Part shown: positions 20,701 through 32,004 of the stretch, in pieces
How the letters are laid out: the number at the start of each line of letters is the position of its first letter
How positions within the stretch are numbered: the stretch's first letter is position 1
Assembly: GCA_034440575.1 (NCBI GenBank)
Contig: JAOTOL010001367.1
Span: forward strand, 310,001-374,000
Direction of reading: 5' to 3'
DNA from: Imbricaverruca yamaguchii
Lineage: Eukaryota; Arthropoda; Thecostraca; Neoverrucidae
Length of the DNA: 64,000 nucleotides
Notes under the pieces: generated by a model
Databases searched by the model: none
What the model saw: only the letters and a program-made list of their open reading frames with translations
Told to the model about the DNA's origin: nothing
Translations under genes and position numbers: made by a program

Positions 20701-21714
20701 CTGGTGGCAGAAACACCGACCGTGTCAGCACACACGATAATCCGCATCGAAACTGTTGTGCATCTTAAAATATTTTCGTAAATCCGTTTTGGAAAAAAGA
20801 GGTCTCATGAGCAAGTTAGTGCAGTTTGCTTTCACAATTGAACAATTCGAAGACAATGCCGACACGGCCGTACAGCGAGCATTCGGCTTTTGCAGGACGA
20901 CATACCGAGCCATAGATCACCTACTGTCGGCCACTAAACCAAGAATGGTTGGGCCCATTAGCCAACGTCAAAAACCGAATCGAACATTCCTTATAGTACG
21001 GGATAAATCACACGTAATGCCACGAACTAACCACGTTTTTCTTTTACGTCGGCACAGGTGTAGGGAGAGCGTGGACGGGCATTTCATTGCCTAAGAGTAG
21101 CTATGGTGGATGCATGGCTTGCTCTAATCTTCGTGCACTTCTTACTAAGCAGGTCATATATTGAAGTATATGTAAACGGGACATGTTAAATGTTTGTTCA
21201 ATTGAATTTGGTAAGTTCATACCTAATCTAGTATCAGCAGCTCAAAACATATATGAAAAACATGATGTAACAGAATATATTACGTTAACTATACATGAAA
21301 TACATGTGACGTGTGCATGTAGATACGTCGGCACAGAAAGGTACAGTCCCGGCACATTGAGAGCATGCCAGGGTTGGAAACACAGCCTGCTTGGGTCTAT
21401 TTTCAAACCGAGCATTAGCCTCTGTAGAATAGTATCCTATCCATTTCCTTCCTGAAACGTTGGACCAGTCCTTTGATAACTCCAAACTCGCTGCCGTTTG
21501 ACAACATTGTTACAACATACTGGAAAGTATCAAAGCAAGTTTGTGACATCAAACACAGGAAGAAAATTGTCCTCTCCGGAATAGATTGCCTAGAAATTAT
21601 CTCTCTGCACCCAGGAATCCAAATGAAAACTTCAACCAGTTCGGCAGGCCACTTCTACGCATAGCCACCGAGAGCAACTGGTCATGCTCTCAGTTTACTT
21701 CGGTATGCATACCT
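20701..21714. other. Intron 10-11, no gene seen
   Basis: A 112-codon plus-strand frame at 20756-21094 has no recognisable similarity and no splice or promoter context. Otherwise unique AT-rich sequence. Confidence 0.5.
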
Positions 21715-22466
21715 AGACTTGCCTTGCTATCTCCTAAATACCTTTGACAGAGGGTACGGACGGTGTTCCCGGCCTACTCCGGTGTGCCACTGACAGGGGG
21801 TCTGGGCATCCTGCTGGTTTATACCAGTCCTCGACAGAAGCCCTGGGTGCCGTCGGCTTGCGCCGGTACACCTCTCGCAGGTCTGGGCGAACGATCGGTC
21901 CACTCAGGTATACCGCCGACAAAGGGTCTCGATGTATTGTCCGCCTACCTCGCAATATCCCTGATTCCTCCCAACAGGTCTGGGTATGCTGTCTGCTGAC
22001 CTTGTCATACCCCCAACAAAGGGTTGGTTATTGGTTGGTTATTGGTTTTACGACACGTCGACCGTTGAGTCACGTAGCGTCACCAATCTCTCACGCCGAT
22101 TGGTCGCGGGCGAAGAGTAGCGACAGGTGAAACTCGAACCCACAACCTTTCGATCGTGAGACGAGCAACTTAGCCCTAGGCTATTCGTCTCATCCAACAA
22201 AGGGTCTGGGTGCGCTGTCCACCATCCTCGGCATACCCCTCCTCGCCTACCTCGGTATATTCCCCGACAGGAGCCTTGGTGTGCTGTCTGTTTACCTCGG
22301 TATACCCCCAACAGAGGTATGGGTGCGCTGTCCGCCTACCTTGGCATACCCCTGGTAGAGGTTGGGTATGCTACCTCGGTATACCCCTGGCAGAGGGATC
22401 TGGGTGCGCTATCTGCCTACCTCGGTATGCCCCTGGCAGAGGGATTTGGGTGCGCTATCTGCCTAC
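21715..22466 (-). repeat. Degenerating tandem array of exon 10 3' edge plus 5' splice site
   Basis: Units of about 48 bp carry the sense sequence GGTATACCGAG then GTAGGC and CCTCTGCCAGG-like words. The units nearest exon 10 (22380-22466) are almost perfect. Similarity falls off with distance, and those near 21750 are barely recognisable. About 12-14 units are inferred. A SINE has inserted among them at 22025-22193. Confidence 0.85.
22013..22205 (-). mobile_element. SINE family 2, full length, with perfect 12-bp TSD
   Basis: Body at 22025-22193, TSD CCAACAAAGGGT at 22013-22024 and 22194-22205. Minus-strand head GATGAGACGAATAGCC with B box GGTTGTGGGTTCGAGTTTC, body GCGACCAATCGGCGTGAGAG, and tail AAAACCAATAACCAACCAAT. 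It interrupts the exon 10 array and so postdates its formation. Confidence 0.94.
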
Positions 22467-22598
22467 CTCGGTATACCCTTGGCAGAGAGTCTCATGCAGA
22501 GCCAGGTGCCGGTGGATGGCTTCCTCCACCTGCTCCACAGCGGCCGGGATCTCGGGATCTTTGCAGCTCTCCAGCCAGCTGGGCACCTTCTCCACGTA
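22467..22598 (-). CDS. trio: trio exon 10 (spectrin repeat)
   Basis: Encodes residues 417-460, YVEKVPSWLESCKDPEIP to LCQGYTE, 44 codons, phase 0 at both ends. The acceptor is GGCCTTGCAG. The donor is ACCGAG followed by GTAGGC. The pattern SW..S(C)......P..VEQVEEAIH and the YTE/V junction match the TRIO segment with the DLEDAIHHHQ block. The 3' edge founded the adjoining array. Confidence 0.93.
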
Positions 22599-22683
22599 CT
22601 GCAAGGCCAACCAGCCGGTGAGACGGACACAAAGGGCGGAGCACGCCAGGTAGACGCCCACCGACGCAGCTGAACCGCGCCCC

Positions 22684-23610
22684 ACCTCACAACTGGCCAT
22701 CACATCTCACATCACATATCCACCTCACAACTGGCCATCACATCTCACATCACATATCCACCTCACAACTGGCCATCACATCTCACATCACATATCCACC
22801 TCACAACTGGCCATCACATCTCACATCACATATCCACCTCACAACTGGCCATCACATCTCACATCACATTACATATCACCTCACAACTGGCTCACATTCA
22901 CATCACATTCCACCTCACAACTGGCCATCACATCTCACATCACATATCCACCTCACAACTGGCCATCACATCTCACATCACATATCCACCTCACAACTGG
23001 CCATCACATCTCACATCACATATCCACCTCACAACTGGCCATCACATCTCACATCACATATCCACCTCACAACTGGCCATTACATCTCACATCACATATC
23101 CACCTCACAACTGGCCATTACATCTCTCACATCACATATCCACCTCACAACTGGCCATCACATCTCACATCACATATCCACCTCACAACTGGCCATCACA
23201 TCTCACATCACATATCCACCTCACAACTGGCCATCACATCTCACATCACATATCCACCTCACAACTGGCCATTACATCTCACATCACATATCCACCTCAC
23301 AACTGGCCATCACATCTCACATCACATATCCACCTCACAACTGGCCATTACATCTCACATCACATATCCACCTCACAACTGGCCATCACATCTCACATCA
23401 CATATCCACCTCACAACTGGCCATCACATCTCACATCACATATCCACCTCACAATTGGCCATTACATCTCACATCACATGTCCACCTCACAACTGGCCAT
23501 CACATCTCACATCACATGTCCACCTCTTACAACTGGCCATCACATCTCACCTCACATCTTCATCTGGCCATCACGTCTCCACCTCACATCTGGCCATCAA
23601 GGCCCACGCG
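22684..23610 (+). repeat. Minisatellite, 38-bp unit, CACCTCACAACTGGCCATCA
   Basis: About 24 highly uniform units between exons 9 and 10, starting 86 bp upstream of the exon 10 acceptor. A few carry small deletions (about 22865-22910). No exon sequence included. Confidence 0.97.
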
Positions 23611-23734
23611 AACACCGGGGACGTGCATGCGCACACACAGACAGCAAAAAAAAAAACAATAGTTTGGTAGACTTGTCCGCAGTTTGTTTTCCCACGCAAG
23701 CAGAACCATGTCAAAGGGCGTTTCACTTACATTA

Positions 23735-24400
23735 TGAACGGACAGTACGTCTACATCATGAACATACCGATACGACGTCCACATCATGAACATACCGATA
23801 CGACGTCCACATCATGAACATACCGATACGACGTCCACATCATGAACAGACCGATACGTCTACATCATGAACATACCGATACGACGTCTACATCATGAAC
23901 ATACCGATACGACGTCCACATCATGAACAGACCGATACGACGTCCACATCATGAACATACCGATACGACGTCCACATCATGAACAGACCGATAGACGTCA
24001 CATCATGAACATACCGATACGACGTCCACATCATGAACAGACCGATACGACGTCACATCATGATGACAGACCGATACGACGTCCACATCATGAACATACC
24101 GATACGACGTCCACATCATGAACATACCGATACGACGTCCACATCATGAACATACCGATACGACGTCCACATCATGAACATACCGATACGACGTCCACAT
24201 CATGAACATACCGATACGACGTCCACATCATAAACAGACCGATACGACGTCCACATCATGAACATACCGATACGACGTCCACATCATGAACATACCGATA
24301 CGACGTCCACATCATGAACAGACCGATACGACGTCCACATCATGAACAGACCAGTATGTACGACGTCCACATCATGAACAGACCGATACGACGTCCACAC
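23735..24400 (+). repeat. Minisatellite, 27-bp unit, CGTCCACATCATGAACATAC
   Basis: About 25 units with an alternation of AACATACC and AACAGACC, in the intron between exons 9 and 10. Regular spacing superficially recalls CRISPR, but there are no variable spacers. Confidence 0.97.
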
Positions 24401-24962
24401 CAGGGCGGCTGTGAACAGTGTTCTCCCTTAAACGGCAGCCCAAAGTAACTGCCTAGGGAGTCAGTAGGGAAGACGGCGTGCCTGGATATGCTACAGCATC
24501 GGGCGAAGCGCGGCAGCATACTCGGCGCACGAGCTGGCACGGTCCTGCGGTGCTGTTTGTTGGCAGGAGAGGACGAAGGCGGAGTAGGCAACTCACTGGC
24601 TATGATGCGACAAAGGAAGCCAACGTTCGCTGTTTGGAAACCAGCGTTGACGAGCAAAACAGCTGGTGTCACTTTTTGTCTCGAATATCTGTACTGAGGC
24701 TAACAAAATACAAAACAAAAAAACATTGATAACACACAGCAATCTATCCTGGGAACACCAAACACAGCATGAACCACAAATGTGCACATTTTCTCATTCA
24801 CATCAAACGTTGCTACCCACATATTGCACACGTTTTAGAAAGGTCTCCAGACACGTTTTAATACCGCCAGCAATATCATATTATAGCTGTTGTCATAGTC
24901 ACAATTGTTCTTGTATACGTACCATGTAATCAAGAACAAACGGCTTAACATTCGGCTCTCAC
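24401..24962. other. Intron 9-10, no gene seen
   Basis: Unique sequence up to the exon 9 donor. ORFs of 63-87 codons have no supporting features. Confidence 0.5.
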
Positions 24963-25067
24963 CTGTTCCGCCTTTTGATGAAAGCCGACGGCCAAGGCCA
25001 ACACGGTTGTACGCTCATCCAATCCTGCGGCGAGATCCTTCCAGCTACGCTCCATACGAGACGCCAC
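24963..25067 (-). CDS. trio: trio exon 9 (spectrin repeat)
   Basis: Encodes residues 382-416, VASRMERSWKDLAAGL to FHQKAEQ, 35 codons, phase 0 at both ends. The acceptor is CGTCTGGCAG. The donor is GAACAG followed by GTGAGA. It aligns directly with the TRIO segment IASQLEQEWKAFAAALDERS ending FHQKAEK. Its acceptor lies only about 30 bp from the start of the 28-bp minisatellite. Confidence 0.96.
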
Positions 25068-25089
25068 CTGCCAGACGGAGACAGAGGTG

Positions 25090-27545
25090 TGGTAGAGACA
25101 CTCACCAGCAGAAGGTGTGATACAGACACTCACCAGCAGCAGGTGTGGTACAGACACTCACCAGCAGCAGGTGTGATACAGACACTCACCAGCAGCAGGT
25201 GTGATACAGACACTCACCAGCAGCAGGTGTGATACAGACACTCACCAGCAGCAGGTGTGATACAGACACTCACCAGCAGCAGGTGTGATACAGACACTCA
25301 CCAGCAGCAGGTGTGATACAGACACTCACCAGCAGCAGGTGTGATACAGACACTCACCAGCAGCAGGTGTGATACAGACACTCACCAGCAGCAGGTGTGA
25401 TACAGACACTCACCAGCAGCAGGTGTGGTACAGACACTCACCAGCAGCAGGTGTGGTACAGACACTCACCAGCAGCAGGTGTGGTACAGACACTCACCAG
25501 CAGCAGGTGTGGTACAGACACTCACCAGCAGCAGGTGTGGTACAGACACTCACCAGCAGCAGGTGTGATACAGACACTCACCAGCAGCAGGTGTGGTACA
25601 GACACTCACCAGCAGCAGGTGTGATACAGACACTCACCAGCAGCAGGTGTGGTACAGACACTCACCAGCAGGTGTGGTACAGACACTCACCAGCAGCAGG
25701 TGTGATACAGACACTCACCAGCAGCAGGTGTGATACAGACACTCACCAGCAGCAGGTGTGGTACAGACACTCACCAGCAGCAGGTGTGATACAGACACTC
25801 ACCAGCAGCAGGTGACACTCACCAGCAGCAGGTGTGTACAGACACTCACCAGCAGCAGGTGTGGTACAGACACTCACCAGCAGCAGGTGTGGTACAGACA
25901 CTCACCAGCAGCAGGTGTGGTACAGACACTCACCAGCAGCAGGTGTGTACAGACACTCACCAGCAGCAGGGGGTGCGACACTCACCAGCAGCAGGTGTGT
26001 GATACAGACACTCACCAGCAGCAGGTGTGTAAGACACTCACCAGCAGCAGGTGTGATACAGACACTCACCAGCAGCAGGTGTGAACTCAGACACTCACCA
26101 GCAGCAGTTGCAGGTTATACAGACACTCACCAGCAGCAGGTGTGATACAGACACTCACCAGCAGCAGGTGTGATACAGACACTCACCAGCAGCAGGTGTG
26201 GTACAGACACTCACCAGCAGCAGGTGTGTGATACAGACACTCACCAGCAGCAGGTGTGATACAGACACTCACCAGCAGCAGGTGTGATACAGACACTCAC
26301 CAGCAGCAGGTGTGATACAGACACTCACCAGCAGCAGGTGTGATACAGACACTCACCAGCAGCAGGTGTGATACAGACACTCACCAGCAGCAGGTGTGAT
26401 ACAGACACTCACCAGAGCACAGCAGGTGTGATACGACACTCACCAGCAGCAGGTGTGCTACAGACACTCACCAGCAGCAGGTGTGCTACAGACACTCACC
26501 AGCAGCAGGTGTGCTACAGACACTCACCAGCAGCAGGTGCGATACAGACACTCACCAGCAGCAGGTGTGTTACACTCACCAGCAGCAGGTGTGATACAGA
26601 CACTCACCAGCAGCAGGTGTGATACAGACACTCACCAGCAGCAGGTGTGTTCACTAACCAGCAGCAGGTGTGTACAGACACTCACCAGCAGCAGGTGTGA
26701 TACAGACACTCACCAGCAGCAGGTGTGTGACACTCACCAGCAGCAGGTGTGATACAGACACTCACCAGCAGCAGGTGTGCTACACTCACCAGCAGCAGGT
26801 GTGATACAGACACTCACCAGCAGCAGGTGTGATACAGACACTCACCAGCAGCAGGTGATACAGACACTCACCAGCAGCAGGTGATACAGACACTCACCAG
26901 CAGCAGGTGCGGCACAGACACTCACCAGCAATAGGTGTGATACAGACACTCACCAGCAGCAGGTGTGGTAGACACTCACCAGCAGCAGGTGTGATACAGA
27001 CACTCACCAGCAGCAGGTGTGATACAGACACTCACCAGCAGCAGGTGTGATACAGACACTCACCAGCAGCAGGTGTGATACAGACACTCACCAGCAGCAG
27101 GTGTGATACAGACACTCACCAGCAGCAGGTGTGGTACAGACACTCACCAGCAGCAGGTGTGATACAGACACTCACCAGCAACAGGTGTGATACAGACACT
27201 CACCAGCAGCAGGTGTGATACAGACACTCACCAGCAGCAGGTGATAGACACTCACCAGCAGCAGGTGTGATACAGACACTCACCAGCAGCAGGTGTGATA
27301 CAGACACTCACCAGCAGCAGGTGTGCTACAGACACTCACCAGCAGCAGGTGTGGTACAGACACTCACCAGCAGCAGGTGTGGTACAGACACTCACCAGCA
27401 GCAGGTGTGGTACAGACACTCACCAGCAGCAGGTGTGATACAGACACTCACCAGCAGCAGGTGTGATACAGACACTCACCAGCAGCAGGTGTGATACAGA
27501 CACTCACCAGCAGCAGGTGTGCTACTGGCACTCACCAGCAGCAGG
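25090..27545 (-). repeat. Minisatellite, 28-bp unit with embedded 5' splice-site consensus, about 85 copies
   Basis: In the sense direction each unit reads CACCTGCTGCTGGTGAGTGT then CTGTATCA or CTGTACCA, so every unit contains CTG|GTGAGT, a strong donor match. It fills almost all of the intron between exons 8 and 9. Unit-length variants with missing bases cluster at 25800-26900. The exon 8 edge itself is not part of the unit. Confidence 0.97.
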
Positions 27546-27651
27546 GGCGTCTCGCATCAGATCAGCCCACCAGAGACGGTAATCAGCAGCAGGGCACCAG
27601 TCACAACACGTGGGGCTACCACAGTGACGATGGCACCCGTCGCAGCCATAC

Positions 27652-27738
27652 CTGCTGGATGTGCTGTGACGCGTAGTGCTTCGAGTCGATCAGCTTGGTC
27701 GCCTCCGTGAGGATGCGGTTCAGGTTGACGTACACGTT
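27652..27738 (-). CDS. trio: trio exon 8 (spectrin repeat)
   Basis: Encodes residues 353-381, NVYVNLNRILTEA to HYASQHIQQ, 29 codons, phase 0 at both ends. The acceptor is GCCGCCGCAG. The donor is CAGCAG followed by GTATGG. Nearly identical to TRIO NVYVNINRI and HYASQQIRQ, among the clearest identity markers in the window. Confidence 0.97.
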
Positions 27739-28381
27739 CTGCGGCGGAACAAGTGCTTCGTCAATGTCGAATGTCAGCCGCCGCCGAAAGCACAACTACA
27801 ACAACAGCGGCGGAAGGCACTGGCATGCCCCCTGGCCTTGATCTTCTGTTCACGACGTACACGTCTGTGCCTGGCAGCGCGCGCAGACACCAGAGCCATC
27901 TCATGTCGTCAGTCCGGCGGGAGGGGACACTGCGTCGAAGGCAGTGCGGAGTGAATGGGGACGACGGGAACAACGGCGTCCTCACACGTCCCGCGCCGGC
28001 TGGCGTAAGATTAATTCGCACCGGCGGCAGACCGTTCAGAGCCTGGCAAAAAATTATGACATAGCAGGCTCAATCGCTTTCGCGTGGTCGGCAAGACTGT
28101 CACATTCGAACGCGACTGCACCTCGGTGAATTTAAGTTGTCAGTGCTACCACGCAAAATATCACGAAATCCAGCGTATCTTGCCTTCTGTGTGGGATGCT
28201 TGGCTAATTCATGTTATTAGGTAGTGCTATTATGTCATGTTCATGTTATCATGTTCTCATGCTAGATACGTCCATCCAACAATGTTAGTATACACATGTC
28301 GTGCCCACTCCCCTTTCTCGCTCTCCACCTCCCCATGGTGGCATCTCCTTCGTCAGAGGCGTCGTGCCATCCAATCCTCGC
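27739..28381. other. Intron 7-8, no gene seen
   Basis: CpG-rich for about 250 bp after the exon, then AT-rich with CATGTTATCATGTT words near 28210-28260. No coding support. Confidence 0.5.
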
Positions 28382-28459
28382 CAGGTATATTGATTGATTG
28401 ATTATTTGGGTTTAAGGGCGCGCCGACTACTAGGTCATTTAGCGCCCATCAGGTATATT
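28382..28459 (-). mobile_element. Short tail-domain element with 9-bp TSD
   Basis: Element 28391-28450, with a (TGAT)n tail, core TTATTTGGGTTTAAGGGCGC and end GCGCCCAT. TSD CAGGTATAT at 28382-28390 and 28451-28459. Confidence 0.88.
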
Positions 28460-28624
28460 TCTTATCACCACCCACGGGCTTTTCAGTTAGTCCAGCTGGC
28501 CATTTTCATGTTGAAAGTGTCCTCTCGCCGTCCCCGTGTCTCACCACCAGAGGCGCGATCATTTATGTCTCCAGCATTGAATAAATAACAACAAACTAAC
28601 CCAATTGTTCATGTGATATGTCGC

Positions 28625-28768
28625 CCTGATGATGAATTAGGGTTTAGCGGCGCGTCGACTGGGTGGCCCTTTCACCATCGCTTCATCATATAAAGCTCTG
28701 GCCTGGTCGTCCGAGTCTTATCGCCTGTCAAAGAGCTTTAGGGCGCATCGACTACCTACCTGTCAAAG
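28625..28768 (-). mobile_element. Two truncated short tail-domain elements
   Basis: One at about 28629-28665 (TTAGGGTTTAGCGGCGCGTC). A second 25-base insert at 28734-28758 (TTTAGGGCGCATCGACTAC) is flanked by CCTGTCAAAG at 28724-28733 and 28759-28768. Confidence 0.65.
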
Positions 28769-28769
28769 G

Positions 28770-29851
28770 GTTATGCTCGATGTGTCGCAGCAGTCCGGAT
28801 GGACTTGAAACTCACGGTATTGTTGTTGCTGTTTTGTGTGCTGGGGTGCAGCAGCAAGGAGCAAGATTGAAATAAACAAGTTTGGCATTCAATTGTCCCT
28901 GTGCTTAATTAATCCTTAGAGAACGAAATTATGGAAAAACCACATTATATCTTAATCAGAATTAAACTTTCGAGCACGATTTCCATCACCAATACCGGAA
29001 CCTACTTATAAAAAAAACAATTTGCAGAACAGTTTGAACAAAATAGAACAGAGCAGTTTAAAAAGTTTTTGCAGAAATGCAGTGCTGTGCATGAAAATTA
29101 TACTTTATTAAAATATACCACGATTTTGCACCGACCTCTTTCTATAAAGATTAAGAAGCGTGAATATAATTGCTAACGCTTTATTCCTTATAAATAGAAC
29201 GAAGTGTTACTTAGCTGAAGGTTTAACCTCACTTGAACTTAATCAACAGCAGATGGTGTCACCAATGGAATGGTGTTAACCGTAAACATCAAGCGGAAGC
29301 GCTACGCCATGGCAATGCATATTGCACTGTAATTTCTAGAGCCTCGCGTGCCTCGATGCGGCTTGGTCGCTAACGGCGGCGACATGGCGCACGTCCGCAC
29401 GGCCTTCACGCCCCCCCCCTCCGATCATCAGTCACGGACAGCGCCGGAACTTGGCCCTCGGGAACGATAAAAACGGCGAGTCTCTCTTTATTTGGCGCTC
29501 TTGCAGTGCGCAAACTGTGCGAAACTGGTGCGTGAAACGGCTGAAGTAACCGCTCCATCGCTTATACAGGATACAGGTGGCTGAAACAATCAGCAAGTGA
29601 TATACTATCAATAATGCACACCGATATATAGTATATGCTGCAAAGTAACTTCTGTCATATTACTAACAACGCACACAATTACACACAATTTTCCCAACCA
29701 TGAACGACGAAATTATGCGAAAAAATATGGTATTCTTATGTTTTCTATACCATATATTTTCATGGTAAAAATATATGGTATATATGGCACATCAGACCGT
29801 CACGGGAAGCATTGTTGACCCGCGCCCTCGTCACGCCGTTTTGTCTCTCAC
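28770..29851. other. Intron 7-8 remainder, AT-rich, no gene seen
   Basis: Long AT-rich unique sequence with a C run at 29410-29418. No exon with splice sites and family similarity. Confidence 0.5.
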
Positions 29852-29974
29852 CATGGAGGAGAGCGCGGAGTGACTGTGATGCTCCTGCAGCTGCTTGCTC
29901 TCGCGGTAGGAGCGGCCCACGTCCACGTAGCTGTGCAGGAACTGGTCGCGCTTCTGCCGCACCGTCTGCATCGT
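29852..29974 (-). CDS. trio: trio exon 7 (spectrin repeat)
   Basis: Encodes residues 312-352, TMQTVRQKRDQFLHSYVD to SHSALSSM, 41 codons, phase 0 at both ends. The acceptor is CTCGGGCAG. The donor is TCCATG followed by GTGAGA. The LHSYVDVGRSY and QEHHSHSAL segments align with TRIO LNSYTEIGTS and QHNHFAM. Confidence 0.93.
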
Positions 29975-30354
29975 CTGCCCGAGCGGACCGCCAACGCGTT
30001 ACAGCACACATCACACCACGGCGGTGTAAAATAATTGACCATGTGGCCTGGAAATTCACAGTTAATGGAATTGTGTTATTTCATCCTTGTCTTAGGTTTT
30101 TACCATTTTGCTATATGTGTGGGCAGTCATTATACACACGACTGCTAAAAAATGTAAAATGCATGTGACTGAAGTGAAAGGCATTCCGCTTTTTTAATCC
30201 TTAAGTAGCGATCCTTTATTTTCTTCCAATCTTTCACTATTCCCAAGCAACTTCTTTCTTCATCCACACAGTTAATGGTGAAGTAATTTTAGGACACTGC
30301 ACCACAGCGAGCAGCGGGTCGTCAGCAGAAGCCAGAAGTGGCTGCGGGTCAGAC

Positions 30355-30475
30355 AGCGCTGCTTTTGCTGGGTCAGCTACTCGTCGACCAATGTTGCTTT
30401 GACTGGGTCAGCTACTCGTCGACCAATGTTGCTTTGACTGGGTCAGCTACTCGTCGACCAATGTTGCTTTGGCGT
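30355..30475 (+). repeat. Three-copy 36-bp tandem repeat
   Basis: GGGTCAGCTACTCGTCGACC repeats at about 30371, 30407 and 30443, with decayed copies on each side. Intron 6-7. Confidence 0.85.
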
Positions 30476-30522
30476 CCCTTTGCTTTGGCCGGGTCGGTTA
30501 CTCGTTAGCAAGTGTTGCATTG

Positions 30523-30592
30523 CTGGATTGTTGTTTGTTTGTCATTTGGGTTGTCTGGCGTCTCGACTGCTATGGTCATGTTGCGCCCATAA
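30523..30592 (-). mobile_element. Short tail-domain element, diverged
   Basis: GTTTGTTTGTCATTTGGGTT start, TCTCGACTGCTATGGTCATG centre and TTGCGCCCAT end. No clear TSD. Confidence 0.6.
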
Positions 30593-30779
30593 CTCAGATT
30601 GGCTAGGTCAGCCACTCGCGAGAGACACGTGGACACAAGGTTCAGCATCACCACCACAAGGCGACACACCACTGACTCAGACACCCTTTGGTGCTGACCA
30701 CGAGGCGCGGTTATCGATGCGCAGAGCCTAGTGTACGTGTACGTGGCACACCATCACCGCCCACCGAAGAACCTTGGGT

Positions 30780-30945
30780 TCTTTTACGACGCATTCAACC
30801 GCTAGGTCATATAGCGTCGCCAACCTCTCACGCCGATTGGTCGCGGGTGGACACGGTAAATGCCGTCGGTTGTGCGATTCGAACCCACAATCTTCCGATC
30901 AATAGTCTAACGCTCTACGAACTAAGCTACCGCGGCCCCCATCTC
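30780..30945 (-). mobile_element. SINE family 2 body with a different tRNA-like head
   Basis: The minus strand starts GGGGGCCGCGGTAGCTTAGT and has the B box TGTGGGTTCGAATCGC. It then joins the same body found in family 2 (GCGACCAATCGGCGTGAGAG and GGCGACGCTATATGACC). The head is not related to the GGGGACGAG head, so this copy shows head exchange on a shared body. Confidence 0.85.
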
Positions 30946-31110
30946 CCTGCGAGAAGCAGTCCGCTGGCATGGCGTTCCCATCGAATGGCGACAGCCACCG
31001 CGAGCACATCCTCGGCTGACCCCGCCGGGGGCGGTGTCACCCCCTCCACCTCTACACCCTTCACCACACACAGCATCGCCCATCCCCACCCCCAACTAAG
31101 GCGTCCGTAC

Positions 31111-31233
31111 CTCCTCCACCTCCTTCTCGAAGATCTTCAGCTGCAGCGCCTGGTCGAGCTCGTTCGTCTTGTACTGCCATAGCTGCTGCAGGTGGCGCGA
31201 AGTGATCTGTATCGTCTCCAGCGTGTGCATAAT
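31111..31233 (-). CDS. trio: trio exon 6 (spectrin repeat)
   Basis: Encodes residues 271-311, IMHTLETIQITSRHLQQLW to EKEVEE, 41 codons, phase 0 at both ends. The acceptor is GCCCGGCAG. The donor is GAGGAG followed by GTACGG. It aligns with TRIO ..STMLDRLHSTRQHLHQMW followed by the LQLRLFEQDAE helix. Immediately upstream in sense is a CTGACCT-rich tract. Confidence 0.95.
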
Positions 31234-31239
31234 CTGCCG

Positions 31240-31300
31240 GGCAGGTCATGTCAGGTGAGGTCAGGTGAGGTCAGGTTAGGTCGGTGAGGTCAGGTGCGAC
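31240..31300 (-). repeat. Short CTGAC/CTGACCT tract upstream of exon 6 acceptor
   Basis: Plus strand reads GGTCATGTCAGGTGAGGTCA and variants; sense is a run of TGACCTCACC and CTGACCT. The words match the metazoan branch-site form yTnAy and begin within about 10 bp of the acceptor. Confidence 0.7.
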
Positions 31301-31479
31301 CGCGTCGGGTCAGATGGCCATGACAGATCACATTGGACCGGTTCAGACATAGCCGGTCAGACGGCATCGGATGGGTCGGCAGGTCAACTAACGTCAGCCC
31401 CGGCTGTGTAGGCCAGTTGACCATTAACCCAAGGGACACAGATTTTACACATGATCTAAGACAAGGCACACAGAGTTTC

Positions 31480-32000
31480 ATGTTGATTCTTTACATGGAA
31501 TGTCAGGCATGTTGTTGAATTCTAACGAGCTTTCTTGCAACGAGATATAAATTGTACGGGTGTAACAGTTGCTCCGATCAATTATAAACAGCTGTAGGCA
31601 GACATGGTCAGCTATCCGCAGGAGTAGGCTGGCATCATCAGCTATCCACAGTTGCAGGCTGGCATGATCAACCATACGTAGGTTAACATCAATATAATCA
31701 CTGATCAGTGGTGTGGGCTGATGCCATCCAATATATTCCAGCAGTATTTTGATAAAGCACAGTGAGTCAGATGCCCCTTGCAACGTCTGCCAAATTTTGA
31801 TAACATTGGTGGGGATACTAGAAAAGCGATGACTATCAAATGTAAACTTGATAAATGTATTAGCTATAACGGCCATCAATTTTAGATAGACTACTAAGAT
31901 TTTTGGGTTGATTATTTGCACGGAATGTCAGATATATTATGGAATTTCAATGAGCTTTCTTGAAGGGAGATTTAATGTATGTAGGAGTAACAGTTAATGT
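31480..32000. repeat. Tandem unit of about 420 bp, copies 1 and start of 2
   Basis: A copy begins at about 31493 (TACATGGAATGTCAGGCATG). The next begins at about 31917 (CACGGAATGTCAGATATATT) and includes GTAACAGTTAATG. Internal words such as GGCAGACATGGTCAGCTATC and GCCATCAA recur in the copy resumed at about 32635. Confidence 0.75.
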
Positions 32001-32004
32001 AATC

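Noticed and set aside
20756..21094. 112-codon plus frame
   Set aside because: No similarity recognised, no start context; could be chance.
22684..24400. CRISPR array
   Set aside because: Regular 38- and 27-bp units are contiguous and have no variable spacers; the DNA is eukaryotic.
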